Shown: positions 51,948 through 62,626, counted from the stretch's first letter. The stretch is 64,000 nucleotides of DNA from Rubinisphaera margarita (GCF_022267515.1 NZ_JAKFGB010000012.1:372001-436000), one strand, 5' to 3'. A program made the numbers and translations. The notes: generated from the sequence alone by a model not told the origin.

Positions 51948-52279
51948 GGTCGACGTTCCTCTCAGTGCGAGATAACAGGGTTCGCTCCGTCCGAGCGGAT
52001 TCCTAAGCTGCAACTTCCGCCCGGCACGCTTCTTGCGTTTCTCTCCCACGACAACTGACTTCTTGTCGTATTGACAGGAACAGGCAGTCTGCGGAGGCGA
52101 CAGGCTTCGACGCAACCTGCTACAGTTATGCCGATTACGACGACCATCGACCGGGCAGCCGACGTCTGCCCGCGCGGAGCTTCGCTGCCACTATGGCAGA
52201 GCCTCCCAAGTGTCGAAGGGGCGTTTCACGGTAGAAACCAGTCGTTGATGGACACCAGACACGGGAGAGCTCATTCCTG
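51948..52279. other. 332-base intergenic region with inverted repeats
   Basis: Contains the hairpin pair at 52152-52198 and no credible gene. The sequence upstream of the ABC gene has no clear promoter hexamers. Confidence 0.45.
52152..52198. repeat. Two adjacent hairpins, repeat-like
   Basis: CGGGCAG/CTGCCCG (52152-52158 with 52166-52172) and TGCCA/TGGCA (52186-52198 region). On the minus strand it begins GGGAGGCTC, resembling but not matching the GGGTRGCCC flank of the elements at 11701 and 41793, so it is a relative or a different family. Confidence 0.4.
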
Positions 52280-53044
52280 ATGAACACGGCTACCATTCCG
52301 GAACCGAACAGTGCCAGGAGCGACGCGGGTCATCAAGCGATGATTTCCGCGGACGGTTTGACCAAACATTACGGCGAATTCATCGCCGCTTCTGATGTGA
52401 CCTTCACCGTCCCCCGGGGACAGGTGGTTGCATTTCTCGGGCCCAACGGAGCGGGCAAGTCGACAACGATGAAGATGTTGACCGGCTTCCTGGCTCCGAC
52501 GCGCGGTCGGGCGAGCATCGGAGGCCATGATGTCTTCGATGAGCGACTCGAAGCGGCCAGCGTCCTTGGCTATCTGCCGGAGAACGGTCCGCTTTACGCG
52601 GAGATGACGCCCAAGGCGATCATGAAATACTGCGGACGGATACGCGGGATGTCGGAGGGTGACCTCAAAGCGCGGATCGATTACGTCGTTGATCGCTGTT
52701 CGCTGGGAACGGTTTGGGAGAAGCCGGTCGGCAAGCTTTCAAAGGGGTTTCGTCAGCGTGTCGGGATGGCGCAGGCCATTCTGCACGACCCGAGTGTGCT
52801 CATTCTCGATGAGCCGACGAGCGGTCTGGATCCGAACCAGACTCACCAGGCCCGCGAGCTGATTCTCAGTCTCGCCGAGTCCAAAACCATTCTGCTCTCG
52901 ACGCATATTCTGGCCGAAGTCCAGGCGATGTGCAGTCGTGTGATTCTGATTAATAACGGTCGCGTTGTTCTTGATGGTCCGATCGATTCCCTCGCGGAAG
53001 GGGTAACGGCCATGGAAGAACGATTTCGGGAACTGACGGCCTGA
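52280..53044 (+). CDS. ABC transporter ATPase (GldA-like)
   Basis: 254 residues. Walker A FLGPNGAGKSTTMKML, signature KLSKGFRQRVGMAQ, Walker B VLILDEPTSGLDPNQ and the switch His in LSTHIL. The D-loop and Q-loop (LPENGPLY) are normal. The genes behind it (fused permease/GldG and DUF4340) form the same unit as in Bacteroidetes gliding (GldAFG), so this should be its energising subunit; there is no evidence for gliding itself. Confidence 0.9.
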   Translation: MNTATIPEPNSARSDAGHQAMISADGLTKHYGEFIAASDVTFTVPRGQVVAFLGPNGAGKSTTMKMLTGFLAPTRGRASIGGHDVFDERLEAASVLGYLPENGPLYAEMTPKAIMKYCGRIRGMSEGDLKARIDYVVDRCSLGTVWEKPVGKLSKGFRQRVGMAQAILHDPSVLILDEPTSGLDPNQTHQARELILSLAESKTILLSTHILAEVQAMCSRVILINNGRVVLDGPIDSLAEGVTAMEERFRELTA

Positions 53045-53121
53045 GAAGGCCACGGCAAGCGCTGTGTTGCTGCTGAATCCCGTTGCACCTGCTGAGATAT
53101 CAATAGAGGAGTTGTTGCCGT

Positions 53122-55866
53122 ATGGTACGCGGACATGTTGTACGAGCGGTTTTTGCGAGAAATCTCGCGTCATTTTTCTCTGGCCTGCTGGGCTATGTCG
53201 TCATCGTGGCGTTTGTGGTGATCGCTGCGGCTCTGGCGTTCTCGTCAGACTTCTTTGCCAGCAATCACGCGACTCTCGATCAACTGACCGAGAACTTCCC
53301 TGCCCTGCTCGTGTTTCTCATTCCTGCTCTCACGATGACCTGCTGGGCGGATGAGCGGAAGCTGGGAACCGACGAATTGCTGTTCACGCTCCCGGCGACA
53401 GACTTCGAGATTTTGCTCGGAAAGTTCCTGTCGATCTTTGCCGTGTATACGGTCGGACTGCTGTTTTCCTGTACGAATCTGATCATGCTGAGCCTGATCG
53501 GCAATCCCGATCTGGGCGTGCAGTTCACGACCTATCTCGGTTACTGGCTGGCTGGTGGGGCGCTCATCAGCGCGGGCATGCTCGCCTCATCGCTGACCAG
53601 TCACTCGGCCGTCGCGTTCGTGCTGGGAGCGATCTTCTGCAGCATTCCCGTCTTCATTTCCTACGTCGCGAACGTCGTCGCTTCCGGCCTGGCCGCTTTT
53701 CTGCGGACGTTCGGTATGGCTCCGGCAGAAGTCGCCCGTCTGGTGCCCCAGCCGGGGGCCATGGATGCTCTGACGGTCGGGCATCACCTCAGTGACTTTG
53801 CTCTTGGCATCCTGCCACTGGCCGGCACGGTTTACTTCGTGCTGATGACCGTGTTCTTCCTTTATCTGAACTACATCATCATTTCCCGCCGTCACTGGCA
53901 CACGGGAGAAGCCTCGAATTCGATGAGCTGGCAGTTCGCCGTCCGCTCGATTTCTCTGCTCGTGATTGTCGCCAGCGTGACCTCGATCTCAATCGGATCG
54001 ATCGGCCGGTTCGACTTCACCGAACACAACCTCTACACGCTGTCGAACGTTACCAATAACGTCATCAAGAAGCTCGACGCCTCTCGCCCGGTCACGATTC
54101 AGGCGTTTGTCAGCCCGTCTGTTCCTGAAGAGTATGTCGCCGTTCATCAGAACCTGATCGGTACGCTACGGGAACTGGCTCACCGTGGTGGCTCGAAATT
54201 GAACGTGCGGATCACCAACGTGGAGCCTTACAGCGCCGAAGCCGAACAGGCCCGCTACCTGGGGATCGAATCACGCTCGGTGCAGACCGAACGGAATGGC
54301 GAGATCAAGATCGAAGACATCTTCCTCGGGGCTCGCGTCAGCAGCGGTTACGACGAAGTTATTATTCCGTTCTTCGATCTGGGCAACTCGGTCGAATATG
54401 AACTGACAAGCTCTTTGCAGACGGTCTCTCAGGAAGAGCGTCTGACCGTCGGGATTCTGAAGACCGACGCGAGTGTGACGGGCGGCTTCGACTCCAACAC
54501 CTTCCGTTCTCAGCAGGAATGGCGGATTGTGACGGAGCTGAAGAAACAGTACGAAGTCGAAGAAGTCTCTCCAGATGAGCCCGTTGAAGAGGGTAAGTAC
54601 GACGTGCTTATCGCGATTCTACCCTCATCTCTGACACAGCCCCAGATGGATAACTTCGTGGCTTATGTCGAGAACGGCAACCCGACGCTGATCTTCGACG
54701 ACCCGATGCCGATGTTCAATATCAATCTGGCTCCCCGGATGGACAAGCCGGCTCAGGGCGGCGGGATGTTTGGGCAGCAGCAGCCGTCGGAGCCCAAGGC
54801 CGATGGCGGACAGCTGACCTCGCTGATGAATACCATGCAGATCGCCTGGCAGAACGGCGAGATCGTGTACGATCGCGAATCGCCGCTGCCTCGAATTGAA
54901 GAGCTGCTAGGCCCGGAAGCCGTCTTCATTTACAGCAAACGCAACGCCCGCGAAGCCTTCGCCAATGACGATCAGGTCACGGCTGGACTTCAGCAGTTGC
55001 TGGTCTACTACTCCGGAACGGTCGTCCGCCGCGAGAACGCGGGCGTGGAGTTCACGCCCCTGCTCCGGACCGGCGCCGCAAACTCCGGAATCGTGCAGTT
55101 TGATAATCTCGTGGTTCAGAATCCGATCTTCGGGATGACACTGAACGATAACCCACCGCGATCCGACGATGAGTTTGCTCACGTGGTCTCCGCCCGTGTG
55201 AAGTCGAAGGCAGATAGCGAGAACTCGGGTGGCCCGAAAATCGATGCGATTTTCGTGGCCGATATCGACCTCATTTCCGACGGCATCTTTGATCTCGCTC
55301 AACGGCAGAGCATTCAGGCCCTGAACGTCGAGCTCAAGCTCGACAACATCAAGTTCGTTCTGAATTGTGTCGATTCGCTGGCGGGAGAAGACGAGTTTCT
55401 GGCTCTCCGCAGCCGTCAGGACGAAGCGAGGACGCTCGACTGGGTCGAATCGCTGACTTCGCAGGCTGTGGAAAAGCGAAGTGAAGCGGAAGAGAAAGCT
55501 CGCGAGCAGGAAGCGGAACGGCTCGAAGCGGCCCGATCGGAACTTCAGGAGAAGATCGAGAGAATCGAGAACGATCCGAACCTGGATCAACGCTCCAAGC
55601 AGCGTCAGATTCGCATGCTTGAGACCGCTCAGACACGAAAGTTGGAAGTCGACACGGTCGACATCGAACGCGAAGCCGAAGCACAGATCGAAGCGATCAA
55701 ATCCAGCTCGGAACGTGAGATTTCTGCCGTGAAAGGTCAGTTCCGCTTCTGGGCGATCGTGTTACCGCCGCTGCCGGCTCTGATTCTCGGACTCCTCATC
55801 GGCATGTCGCGACTGCAGAGCGAACGTCGTTCGATCATCGATGAACGTCGCGTGCACCGGGGGTAG
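53122..55866 (+). CDS. Fused ABC-2 permease and GldG-like auxiliary protein
   Basis: 914 residues; GAGGAG precedes ATG 53122. Residues 1-265: six-helix ABC-2 permease (GldF-like), starting FFSGLLGYVVIVAFVVIAAALAF. Residues about 280-770: GldG-like domain (GRFDFTEHNLYTLSNVTNNVIKKL, then VTIQAFVSPSVPEEYV and YDVLIAILPSSLTQPQMDNFVAYV). A coiled-coil (about 780-880) of Glu/Arg/Lys with many Asp precedes a final transmembrane segment (WAIVLPPLPALILGLLIGM). GldF and GldG are separate in Bacteroidetes; here they are one chain. Confidence 0.85.
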   Translation: MVRGHVVRAVFARNLASFFSGLLGYVVIVAFVVIAAALAFSSDFFASNHATLDQLTENFPALLVFLIPALTMTCWADERKLGTDELLFTLPATDFEILLGKFLSIFAVYTVGLLFSCTNLIMLSLIGNPDLGVQFTTYLGYWLAGGALISAGMLASSLTSHSAVAFVLGAIFCSIPVFISYVANVVASGLAAFLRTFGMAPAEVARLVPQPGAMDALTVGHHLSDFALGILPLAGTVYFVLMTVFFLYLNYIIISRRHWHTGEASNSMSWQFAVRSISLLVIVASVTSISIGSIGRFDFTEHNLYTLSNVTNNVIKKLDASRPVTIQAFVSPSVPEEYVAVHQNLIGTLRELAHRGGSKLNVRITNVEPYSAEAEQARYLGIESRSVQTERNGEIKIEDIFLGARVSSGYDEVIIPFFDLGNSVEYELTSSLQTVSQEERLTVGILKTDASVTGGFDSNTFRSQQEWRIVTELKKQYEVEEVSPDEPVEEGKYDVLIAILPSSLTQPQMDNFVAYVENGNPTLIFDDPMPMFNINLAPRMDKPAQGGGMFGQQQPSEPKADGGQLTSLMNTMQIAWQNGEIVYDRESPLPRIEELLGPEAVFIYSKRNAREAFANDDQVTAGLQQLLVYYSGTVVRRENAGVEFTPLLRTGAANSGIVQFDNLVVQNPIFGMTLNDNPPRSDDEFAHVVSARVKSKADSENSGGPKIDAIFVADIDLISDGIFDLAQRQSIQALNVELKLDNIKFVLNCVDSLAGEDEFLALRSRQDEARTLDWVESLTSQAVEKRSEAEEKAREQEAERLEAARSELQEKIERIENDPNLDQRSKQRQIRMLETAQTRKLEVDTVDIEREAEAQIEAIKSSSEREISAVKGQFRFWAIVLPPLPALILGLLIGMSRLQSERRSIIDERRVHRG

Positions 55867-55940
55867 CCGTTTCGCCCTCGTGTAATTGCTCTGGACACCT
55901 TGCTGATTTAACAACTTCCTGAACGAGGTTGATACGACTG

Positions 55941-57671
55941 ATGGATAACAAAACTCGCACTGGAATTTACGTGGTTGCAGCCGTGGTCTGCCTCGGGCTG
56001 GCCGTCTGGGACGGCATGCAGACGCAGGAGATGAACCGCCAGGATGCGGCGAAGATTGGCGAACCCTTCTTCGCCGACTTCAACGATCCGACGGAAGCCA
56101 CTGGCATTCGGGTTATCACCTATAACAACGACACGGCTGAGATTAAGCCATTCGAGGTGAAGTTCGCCAATAACGAATGGCGGATTCCGTCTCATTACAA
56201 CTATCCCGCCGATGGAAAAGATCAGCTCGTGAAGACGGCCGGTTCGCTGGCTGGCGTAGAACGAGGCGCGGTGGCCGGGGAGTCGGAACTCGACTTTGCC
56301 CGCCTCGGCGTGGTCGATCCGTTGGCAGACGGAGCGGACTCGCTGAAAGGCCGCGGCGATCGACTCACATTGACCAAAGGTGACAAGACGCTGGTCGACC
56401 TGATTATCGGCAACGAGGTGGAAGGTCAGAGTGGTTCTTACTACGTGCGAAAGCCCGACGAAAAGATCACCTACATCACCAAACTGGATATTGATCTGTC
56501 GACGCAATTCGGGGAGTGGATCGAGCCCGATCTCCTTCAGATTGAACGGAATAAATTGCGGGAGATCCTTATCAAGGACTACTCGGTCGATGAGACGAGT
56601 CAGCGGATTGTCTTCAACGACATTCTCGAGCTGACACGGAGCGACAGTTCCGATCCCTGGAAACTGGCGGAGCTCAATGAGGAGACCGAGCAGGTCAAGA
56701 CTGCGACGGTCAACACGGTTGTCTCCACTCTGGATGACCTGAAGATCGTCGGTGTGCGGCCGAAACCTCAGGGGCTGAGTTCCGACCTGAAGATCTCGGG
56801 TTCCGTTTCCGGCGACACCCGCACCATGATCGATCTGCAGAGCAAAGGTTACTACATTGTTCCGACGCAGGACGGCGGGGCCGAGCTCTTCTCCAACGAA
56901 GGCGATTTGGCAGCCGTGACTGAGGAGGGTGTTGTCTATGTCCTTCGCTTCGGCGAGGTGTTCACCGGCGACGAGTTCGATATCGAAGTTGGATCGGCCA
57001 GTCAGGGCGAAGCAGCTTCCGCAGATGCTGAAGCTGCCGGGAGCGACGCAGAGAGCGACGATCTGAAGAAGAGCCGTTATCTGTTCATCACGGTCCAGTT
57101 TGATCCGACTGTTCTTGGGGCCGCTCCCGAGAAACCGACTGCCCCGCCCGAGGATGCAGAAGCTGCCGCTGAAGGTGAACAGACTCCGCAGCAGAAGTAC
57201 GAAGCGGAACTGAAGCAGTATGAAGAGGACCTCGCGGCTTACAACGAGAAACTGGAAGCCGGTCAGAAGCGGGTTCAGGAACTCAATCAGCGATTCGCCG
57301 ACTGGTACTATGTGATCGACGCCGCCAGTTTCGACAAGCTCGACAAGAGCCGTGAAGATCTGGTGGAGCCGAAAACGCCTGGCGAAGCGGACGCGACCAC
57401 GCAACCGCCGGCGATGACGCCTCCCGTCATCAGCACGCCGGAAGCGACTTCAACGCCCGCAGGCACAACTACTCCACCGGCGGTAAGCACACCGGAAGGG
57501 ACGTCCAAGCCGGCAGGAACGTCGACGAAGCCGGCTCCGGCGACGACGGGCGCTGCTCCGGAAATGACCTCCACTCCAGAGCCGGCCACCTCGCCGACGC
57601 CGCCGAGTGGCACTTCAACACCGGCTCCGGCTGGTACAACGACATCATCCCCGGCCGGAACGTCGGAGTAG
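55941..57671 (+). CDS. DUF4340 protein with Thr/Pro/Ala-rich tail
   Basis: 576 residues from ATG 55941. One N-terminal membrane anchor (TGIYVVAAVVCLGLAVWDG), then two DUF4340-like beta domains (LGVVDPLADGADSLKGRGDRLTLTKGDKTLVDLIIGN and similar), an acidic coiled section and a roughly 95-residue C-terminal tail of repeating TPAGT/TPEGT-like units (STPEATSTPAGTTTPPAVSTPEGTSKPAGT...). DUF4340 commonly sits with the Gld-type ABC system. The tail may be a spacer reaching the cell surface; only the composition supports this. Confidence 0.85.
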   Translation: MDNKTRTGIYVVAAVVCLGLAVWDGMQTQEMNRQDAAKIGEPFFADFNDPTEATGIRVITYNNDTAEIKPFEVKFANNEWRIPSHYNYPADGKDQLVKTAGSLAGVERGAVAGESELDFARLGVVDPLADGADSLKGRGDRLTLTKGDKTLVDLIIGNEVEGQSGSYYVRKPDEKITYITKLDIDLSTQFGEWIEPDLLQIERNKLREILIKDYSVDETSQRIVFNDILELTRSDSSDPWKLAELNEETEQVKTATVNTVVSTLDDLKIVGVRPKPQGLSSDLKISGSVSGDTRTMIDLQSKGYYIVPTQDGGAELFSNEGDLAAVTEEGVVYVLRFGEVFTGDEFDIEVGSASQGEAASADAEAAGSDAESDDLKKSRYLFITVQFDPTVLGAAPEKPTAPPEDAEAAAEGEQTPQQKYEAELKQYEEDLAAYNEKLEAGQKRVQELNQRFADWYYVIDAASFDKLDKSREDLVEPKTPGEADATTQPPAMTPPVISTPEATSTPAGTTTPPAVSTPEGTSKPAGTSTKPAPATTGAAPEMTSTPEPATSPTPPSGTSTPAPAGTTTSSPAGTSE

Positions 57672-57692
57672 CGTTCAATTTGGCCGAACCCG

Positions 57693-57721
57693 TTGACGTT
57701 GGTCGGGTCACTCAATAGAGT
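57693..57721 (+). promoter_or_regulatory. Candidate promoter of the cimA leader
   Basis: TTGACG (57693-57698, 5 of 6), a 17-base spacer and TAGAGT (57716-57721, 4 of 6). It starts 21 bases after the DUF4340 stop and would put the transcript start at about 57728. That gives cimA a transcript independent of the upstream operon, with a leader of about 177 bases. Confidence 0.6.
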
Positions 57722-57755
57722 ATTCCCAACAACAACCCCCAACGGAGACAGTCCG

Positions 57756-57809
57756 ATCGTAACTTCCAGCGGCATCATTATTGGTGTGATTATTCGCTCA
57801 GCCCTGTAG
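57756..57809 (+). CDS. Candidate isoleucine-rich leader peptide of cimA
   Basis: 17 codons plus TAG 57807-57809 reading V-T-S-S-G-I-I-I-G-V-I-I-R-S-A-L after a first codon ATC at 57756. ACGGAG (57742-57747) sits 8 bases before it. There is no ATG, GTG or TTG in frame between the promoter and the isoleucine codons; AUC initiation is known to be rare, and the only standard start is GTG 57786 (MIIRSAL). The five Ile codons and one Val codon in the window I-I-I-G-V-I-I resemble control codons of the ilv leader peptides. Confidence 0.5.
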   Translation: MVTSSGIIIGVIIRSAL

Positions 57810-57875
57810 GGTGACGCTGGGATTGTTCATGCATAACTTAATCCTCTCAGGTCACCACCTGAGAGGATTTTTTTG
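57764..57875 (+). promoter_or_regulatory. Candidate translation-coupled attenuator of cimA
   Basis: Three mutually exclusive helices. 1:2 pairs TTCCAGCG (57764-57771) with CGCTGGGA (57815-57822). 2:3 (antiterminator) pairs GGTGAC, CTG and GGATT (57810-57824) with AATCC, CAG and GTCACC (57840-57856), 14 pairs. 3:4 is the terminator at 57840-57875. Segment 1 lies just ahead of the Ile codons and segment 2 begins at the leader stop codon, so a ribosome stalled on Ile codons frees 2:3, while one reaching the stop codon masks segment 2 and allows 3:4. Read from the sequence by eye; free energies not computed. Confidence 0.65.
57840..57875 (+). terminator. Intrinsic terminator in the cimA leader
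   Basis: 13-base perfect stem AATCCTCTCAGGT / ACCTGAGAGGATT with loop CACC, then a run of seven T. It ends 30 bases before cimA's ATG 57905, unlike ordinary read-through from DUF4340 because a promoter lies between. Confidence 0.9.
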
Positions 57876-57904
57876 TTTCTGGCCTCACGGCTTCGGAGAA
57901 TTTC

Positions 57905-59482
<1,578 letters not shown>

Positions 59483-59496
59483 CGAACGGAGAACGA

Positions 59497-59537
59497 GGCG
59501 GCTTTCGGGGAAGCAAACCCGGGCCGCCCCGCCCTTT
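59497..59537 (+). terminator. Possible weak terminator after cimA
   Basis: GGCGGC (59497-59502) pairs with GCCGCC (59523-59528), with inner CGGG/CCCG, then CCCTTTT. Weak T-tract; valS could still be read from cimA. Confidence 0.4.
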
Positions 59538-59638
59538 TGCCCTGCTCCGCGACCTTCTACAATGCGGCGACTGATCGGCTTCTGATACATTTTCAACACT
59601 TCCGGCGAGCTCTCTCCGGTCCAATAATAGTGATCCCG

Positions 59639-62626
59639 ATGGCTGAAATTCCCAAGCAGTACGAACCGAAAGACAGTCAGGCGAAGTGGTATCCGTTCTG
59701 GGAAGAGCGGGGTTACTTCAATGCGGAGCCGAATCCCGACAAGAAGCCGCACGTGATCATGATACCGCTCCCCAACGTCACCGGAGCGTTGCACATGGGG
59801 CATGCCCTCAACGGGACGATTCAGGACCTGCTGACCCGTTGGCGAAGGATGCAGGGCTTCGAAGCCTTATGGATGCCGGGGACCGATCACGCCGGGATCG
59901 CCACCCAGGCAGTGGTCGAACGGCGGATGTTCGAGCAGGAAGGGCTCACGCGGCACAACATCGGCCGCGAAGCACTGGTCAATCGCATCTGGAAGTGGAA
60001 AGACTCGTACGAGAAACGGATTCTCAACCAGCTCAAGCAGCTCGGCAGCAGTTGCGACTGGCGACGAACGCGGTTCACGCTCGACGATGTCTGTTCGGCT
60101 GCGGTTCGCCGGACGTTCCTCAAGCTGTTCCGCGACGGACTGATCTATCGCGGCAAGCGTCTTGTCAACTGGGATACGTTCCTCCAGACCGCTGTTGCCG
60201 ACGATGAAGTCTTCACCGAGGAAGTCGCCGGGCACTTCTGGACATTCCACTATCCGGTCGTCGATGACTCAGGCGCTCCGACGGGCGAAAAGTTGTTTTT
60301 CTCGACGACGCGACCGGAGACGATGCTGGGCGATACCGCGATGTGCGTTCACCCGAGTGACGAACGCTATACCGATCTTGTCGGGAAGAAGGTGAAGATT
60401 CCGCTCAATGGCCGGCTGATTCCGATTATCGCCGATGCTCTGCTGGCGGACAAAGAACTGGGGACCGGGTGCGTGAAAGTGACTCCGGCGCACGATCCCA
60501 ATGACTACGCCTGTGGACTGCGCAATCAACTCGAGATGATCAACATCCTCAACTCGGATGGTACGCTCAACGAGAATGGTGGCGATTTTCAGGGACAGGA
60601 TCGTCTCGATGCCCGTAAACAGATCGTCGCCGAGATGGAGCGACAGGGGTACTTCGAGAAGGTCGAAGAGCGTCCGATTCCGTTGAAACACAGCGATCGT
60701 TCGAAGACGCCCATTGAGCCGTATCTGTCGGACCAATGGTTCGTTCAGATGGACGAACTGGCGCAGAAGGCGATTGATGCCGTCGAAGACAATCGCGTCC
60801 GGTTCTTTCCTTCGCGATACACAAAGACCTATCTCGACTGGCTGGGCGAGAAGCGGGACTGGTGTATCAGTCGTCAACTTTGGTGGGGTCACCGGATTCC
60901 GATCTGGTATTGTGAGACATGTTCTGAAAACGACCTCAAGCAGGCGTTCGCAGCTCGCGAGGATGTCTCTTACCGTCGCGACGATGAGGACCGCTGCTGG
61001 CTGATTTGTGCGGAAACTGACCTCGATCCCAACGCTCTGGGACCGGATCATGAGCTCCGTCAGGATGACGACGTTCTTGATACGTGGTTCAGCTCGGCTC
61101 TCTGGCCCCATGCGACTCTTGGCTGGCCGAATCAGGAACAGAATCCTCCGTTGAACGGCGAAGCCGCTCCCTCCATTGGGAATAACGACGTTCTTGACTT
61201 CTTCTATCCGGGTTCCGTCCTCGTCACAAGCCGCGATATCATCACGCTCTGGGTCGCCCGCATGGTGCTGACCGGCCTGTACAACATGGGCGATATCCCC
61301 TTCTCCCATGTCTGCATCCATCCAAAAATCCTCGATGGATTCGGCCGCACGATGTCGAAGTCGAAGGGCAACGGTGTCGATCCGATGGATCTGATCGACA
61401 AGTACGGCACCGATGCGGTCCGTTTCACTTTGGCTTCACTGGCCGGGGAAACACAGGACGTCAAGCTGCCAGTCGGCTACGAGGATCCTGAGACGGGCGA
61501 AGTGGTTCCGCAGTTGCAGGAACATACGGAAGCCAAACCGGTTGATGGCGTGAAGCCTCGTATCAAGTTCCCTCGTAGTAAACACGAGTTGCAGTACTCG
61601 AGCCCGAACTTCGAGCCGGACGAAGGGGAATCGGTCGCGAGAATGGTTTCGGAGCGATTCGAATACGGCCGCAACTTCTGTAACAAGTTCTGGAACGCCG
61701 CTCGCTTCGCGATGTTGAACCTCGAGGGTTATAAGCCGGGCCCGGTCGATGTCAGCTCGCTTCCGCTGGAAGACAAATGGATTCTGAGCCGGTTGTCCAA
61801 GGTCGCTGGTGAAGTGACGACCTGCCTTGAACGGTACCAGTTCGACATGGCGACCCGGACATTGCGGGACTTTACCTGGAATGAGTTCTGCGACTGGTAT
61901 CTGGAGATGATCAAGCCGCGACTACGAGACGAGGAAGCGAAGCCGGAAGCACAGCGTGTGCTCGTGGCCGTGCTCGATAATCTGCTGCGACTTCTCTGCC
62001 CATTTGTTCCTTTCGTGACGGAAGAACTCTGGCAGCGGCTGGGCGAATTGGCTCCCGAACGCGGATTGCCCGAGCCGGTCGCCGCAGAAGATGCCGCCAT
62101 CATTGCGGCCTGGCCACAGCTTCCCGAGAGCTGGATCAACGCCGATGTCGAATCGCGTTTCGAACGTCTGCAGGAAACTGTTGTTGCCGTTCGCAACGTT
62201 CGGGCGGTCTACAGTATTTCGCCGGCCACTCCACTCAAGTTGAGGATGCGGGCTTCAGCTGAGATTGCCAGCGAAATGAATTCAGTCGCCGGTCAATTCG
62301 ACAATCTCGCGAAGACGGTGCTCGAAGCCGCCGGTGCCGAAGTCGAACGGCCGGAAGGCTCGGCCAGCTTCACAATTGGCGATATCGACGGATACATCCC
62401 GCTCGAAGGTGTGGTGGATCTCCATGCCGAACTGAAACGACAAGAAGCCGAGGAAAAGAAACTCATCGGTTTCGTCGCCGGTCATGAGAAGAAGCTTCAG
62501 AACGAAAAGTTCGTCAGTCAGGCCCCGGCCGACGTGGTGAACAACGTGCGGGAAACGCTCGCGAATCAGAAGAGCCAACTGGCCAGCGTGCAGGAAGTGA
62601 TTGAGCAGTTGAGGCGGATGATCTGA
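59639..62626 (+). CDS. valS: Valyl-tRNA synthetase
   Basis: 995 residues from ATG 59639, normal for ValRS (an in-frame start at 59537 is less likely). Class I motifs: ALHMGHALNG (HIGH-type), TMSKSKGNGVDP (KMSKS) at about 570-578; a CP1 editing domain between them; WDTFLQTAVADDEV and TWFSSALWPHA; a C-terminal coiled coil EKKLIGFVAGHEKKLQNEKF. Charges tRNA-Val. Its position after cimA, a branched-chain amino acid gene, may be co-regulation. Confidence 0.96.
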   Translation: MAEIPKQYEPKDSQAKWYPFWEERGYFNAEPNPDKKPHVIMIPLPNVTGALHMGHALNGTIQDLLTRWRRMQGFEALWMPGTDHAGIATQAVVERRMFEQEGLTRHNIGREALVNRIWKWKDSYEKRILNQLKQLGSSCDWRRTRFTLDDVCSAAVRRTFLKLFRDGLIYRGKRLVNWDTFLQTAVADDEVFTEEVAGHFWTFHYPVVDDSGAPTGEKLFFSTTRPETMLGDTAMCVHPSDERYTDLVGKKVKIPLNGRLIPIIADALLADKELGTGCVKVTPAHDPNDYACGLRNQLEMINILNSDGTLNENGGDFQGQDRLDARKQIVAEMERQGYFEKVEERPIPLKHSDRSKTPIEPYLSDQWFVQMDELAQKAIDAVEDNRVRFFPSRYTKTYLDWLGEKRDWCISRQLWWGHRIPIWYCETCSENDLKQAFAAREDVSYRRDDEDRCWLICAETDLDPNALGPDHELRQDDDVLDTWFSSALWPHATLGWPNQEQNPPLNGEAAPSIGNNDVLDFFYPGSVLVTSRDIITLWVARMVLTGLYNMGDIPFSHVCIHPKILDGFGRTMSKSKGNGVDPMDLIDKYGTDAVRFTLASLAGETQDVKLPVGYEDPETGEVVPQLQEHTEAKPVDGVKPRIKFPRSKHELQYSSPNFEPDEGESVARMVSERFEYGRNFCNKFWNAARFAMLNLEGYKPGPVDVSSLPLEDKWILSRLSKVAGEVTTCLERYQFDMATRTLRDFTWNEFCDWYLEMIKPRLRDEEAKPEAQRVLVAVLDNLLRLLCPFVPFVTEELWQRLGELAPERGLPEPVAAEDAAIIAAWPQLPESWINADVESRFERLQETVVAVRNVRAVYSISPATPLKLRMRASAEIASEMNSVAGQFDNLAKTVLEAAGAEVERPEGSASFTIGDIDGYIPLEGVVDLHAELKRQEAEEKKLIGFVAGHEKKLQNEKFVSQAPADVVNNVRETLANQKSQLASVQEVIEQLRRMI

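Noticed and set aside
55908..57404. 498-residue frame on the minus strand opposite the DUF4340 gene
   Set aside because: Shadow of the DUF4340 gene; the plus-strand protein has clear domains.
57840..57875. Terminator read only as the end of the DUF4340 transcript
   Set aside because: A promoter between the two and the alternative antiterminator pairing argue for a leader terminator, though it would also stop read-through from upstream.
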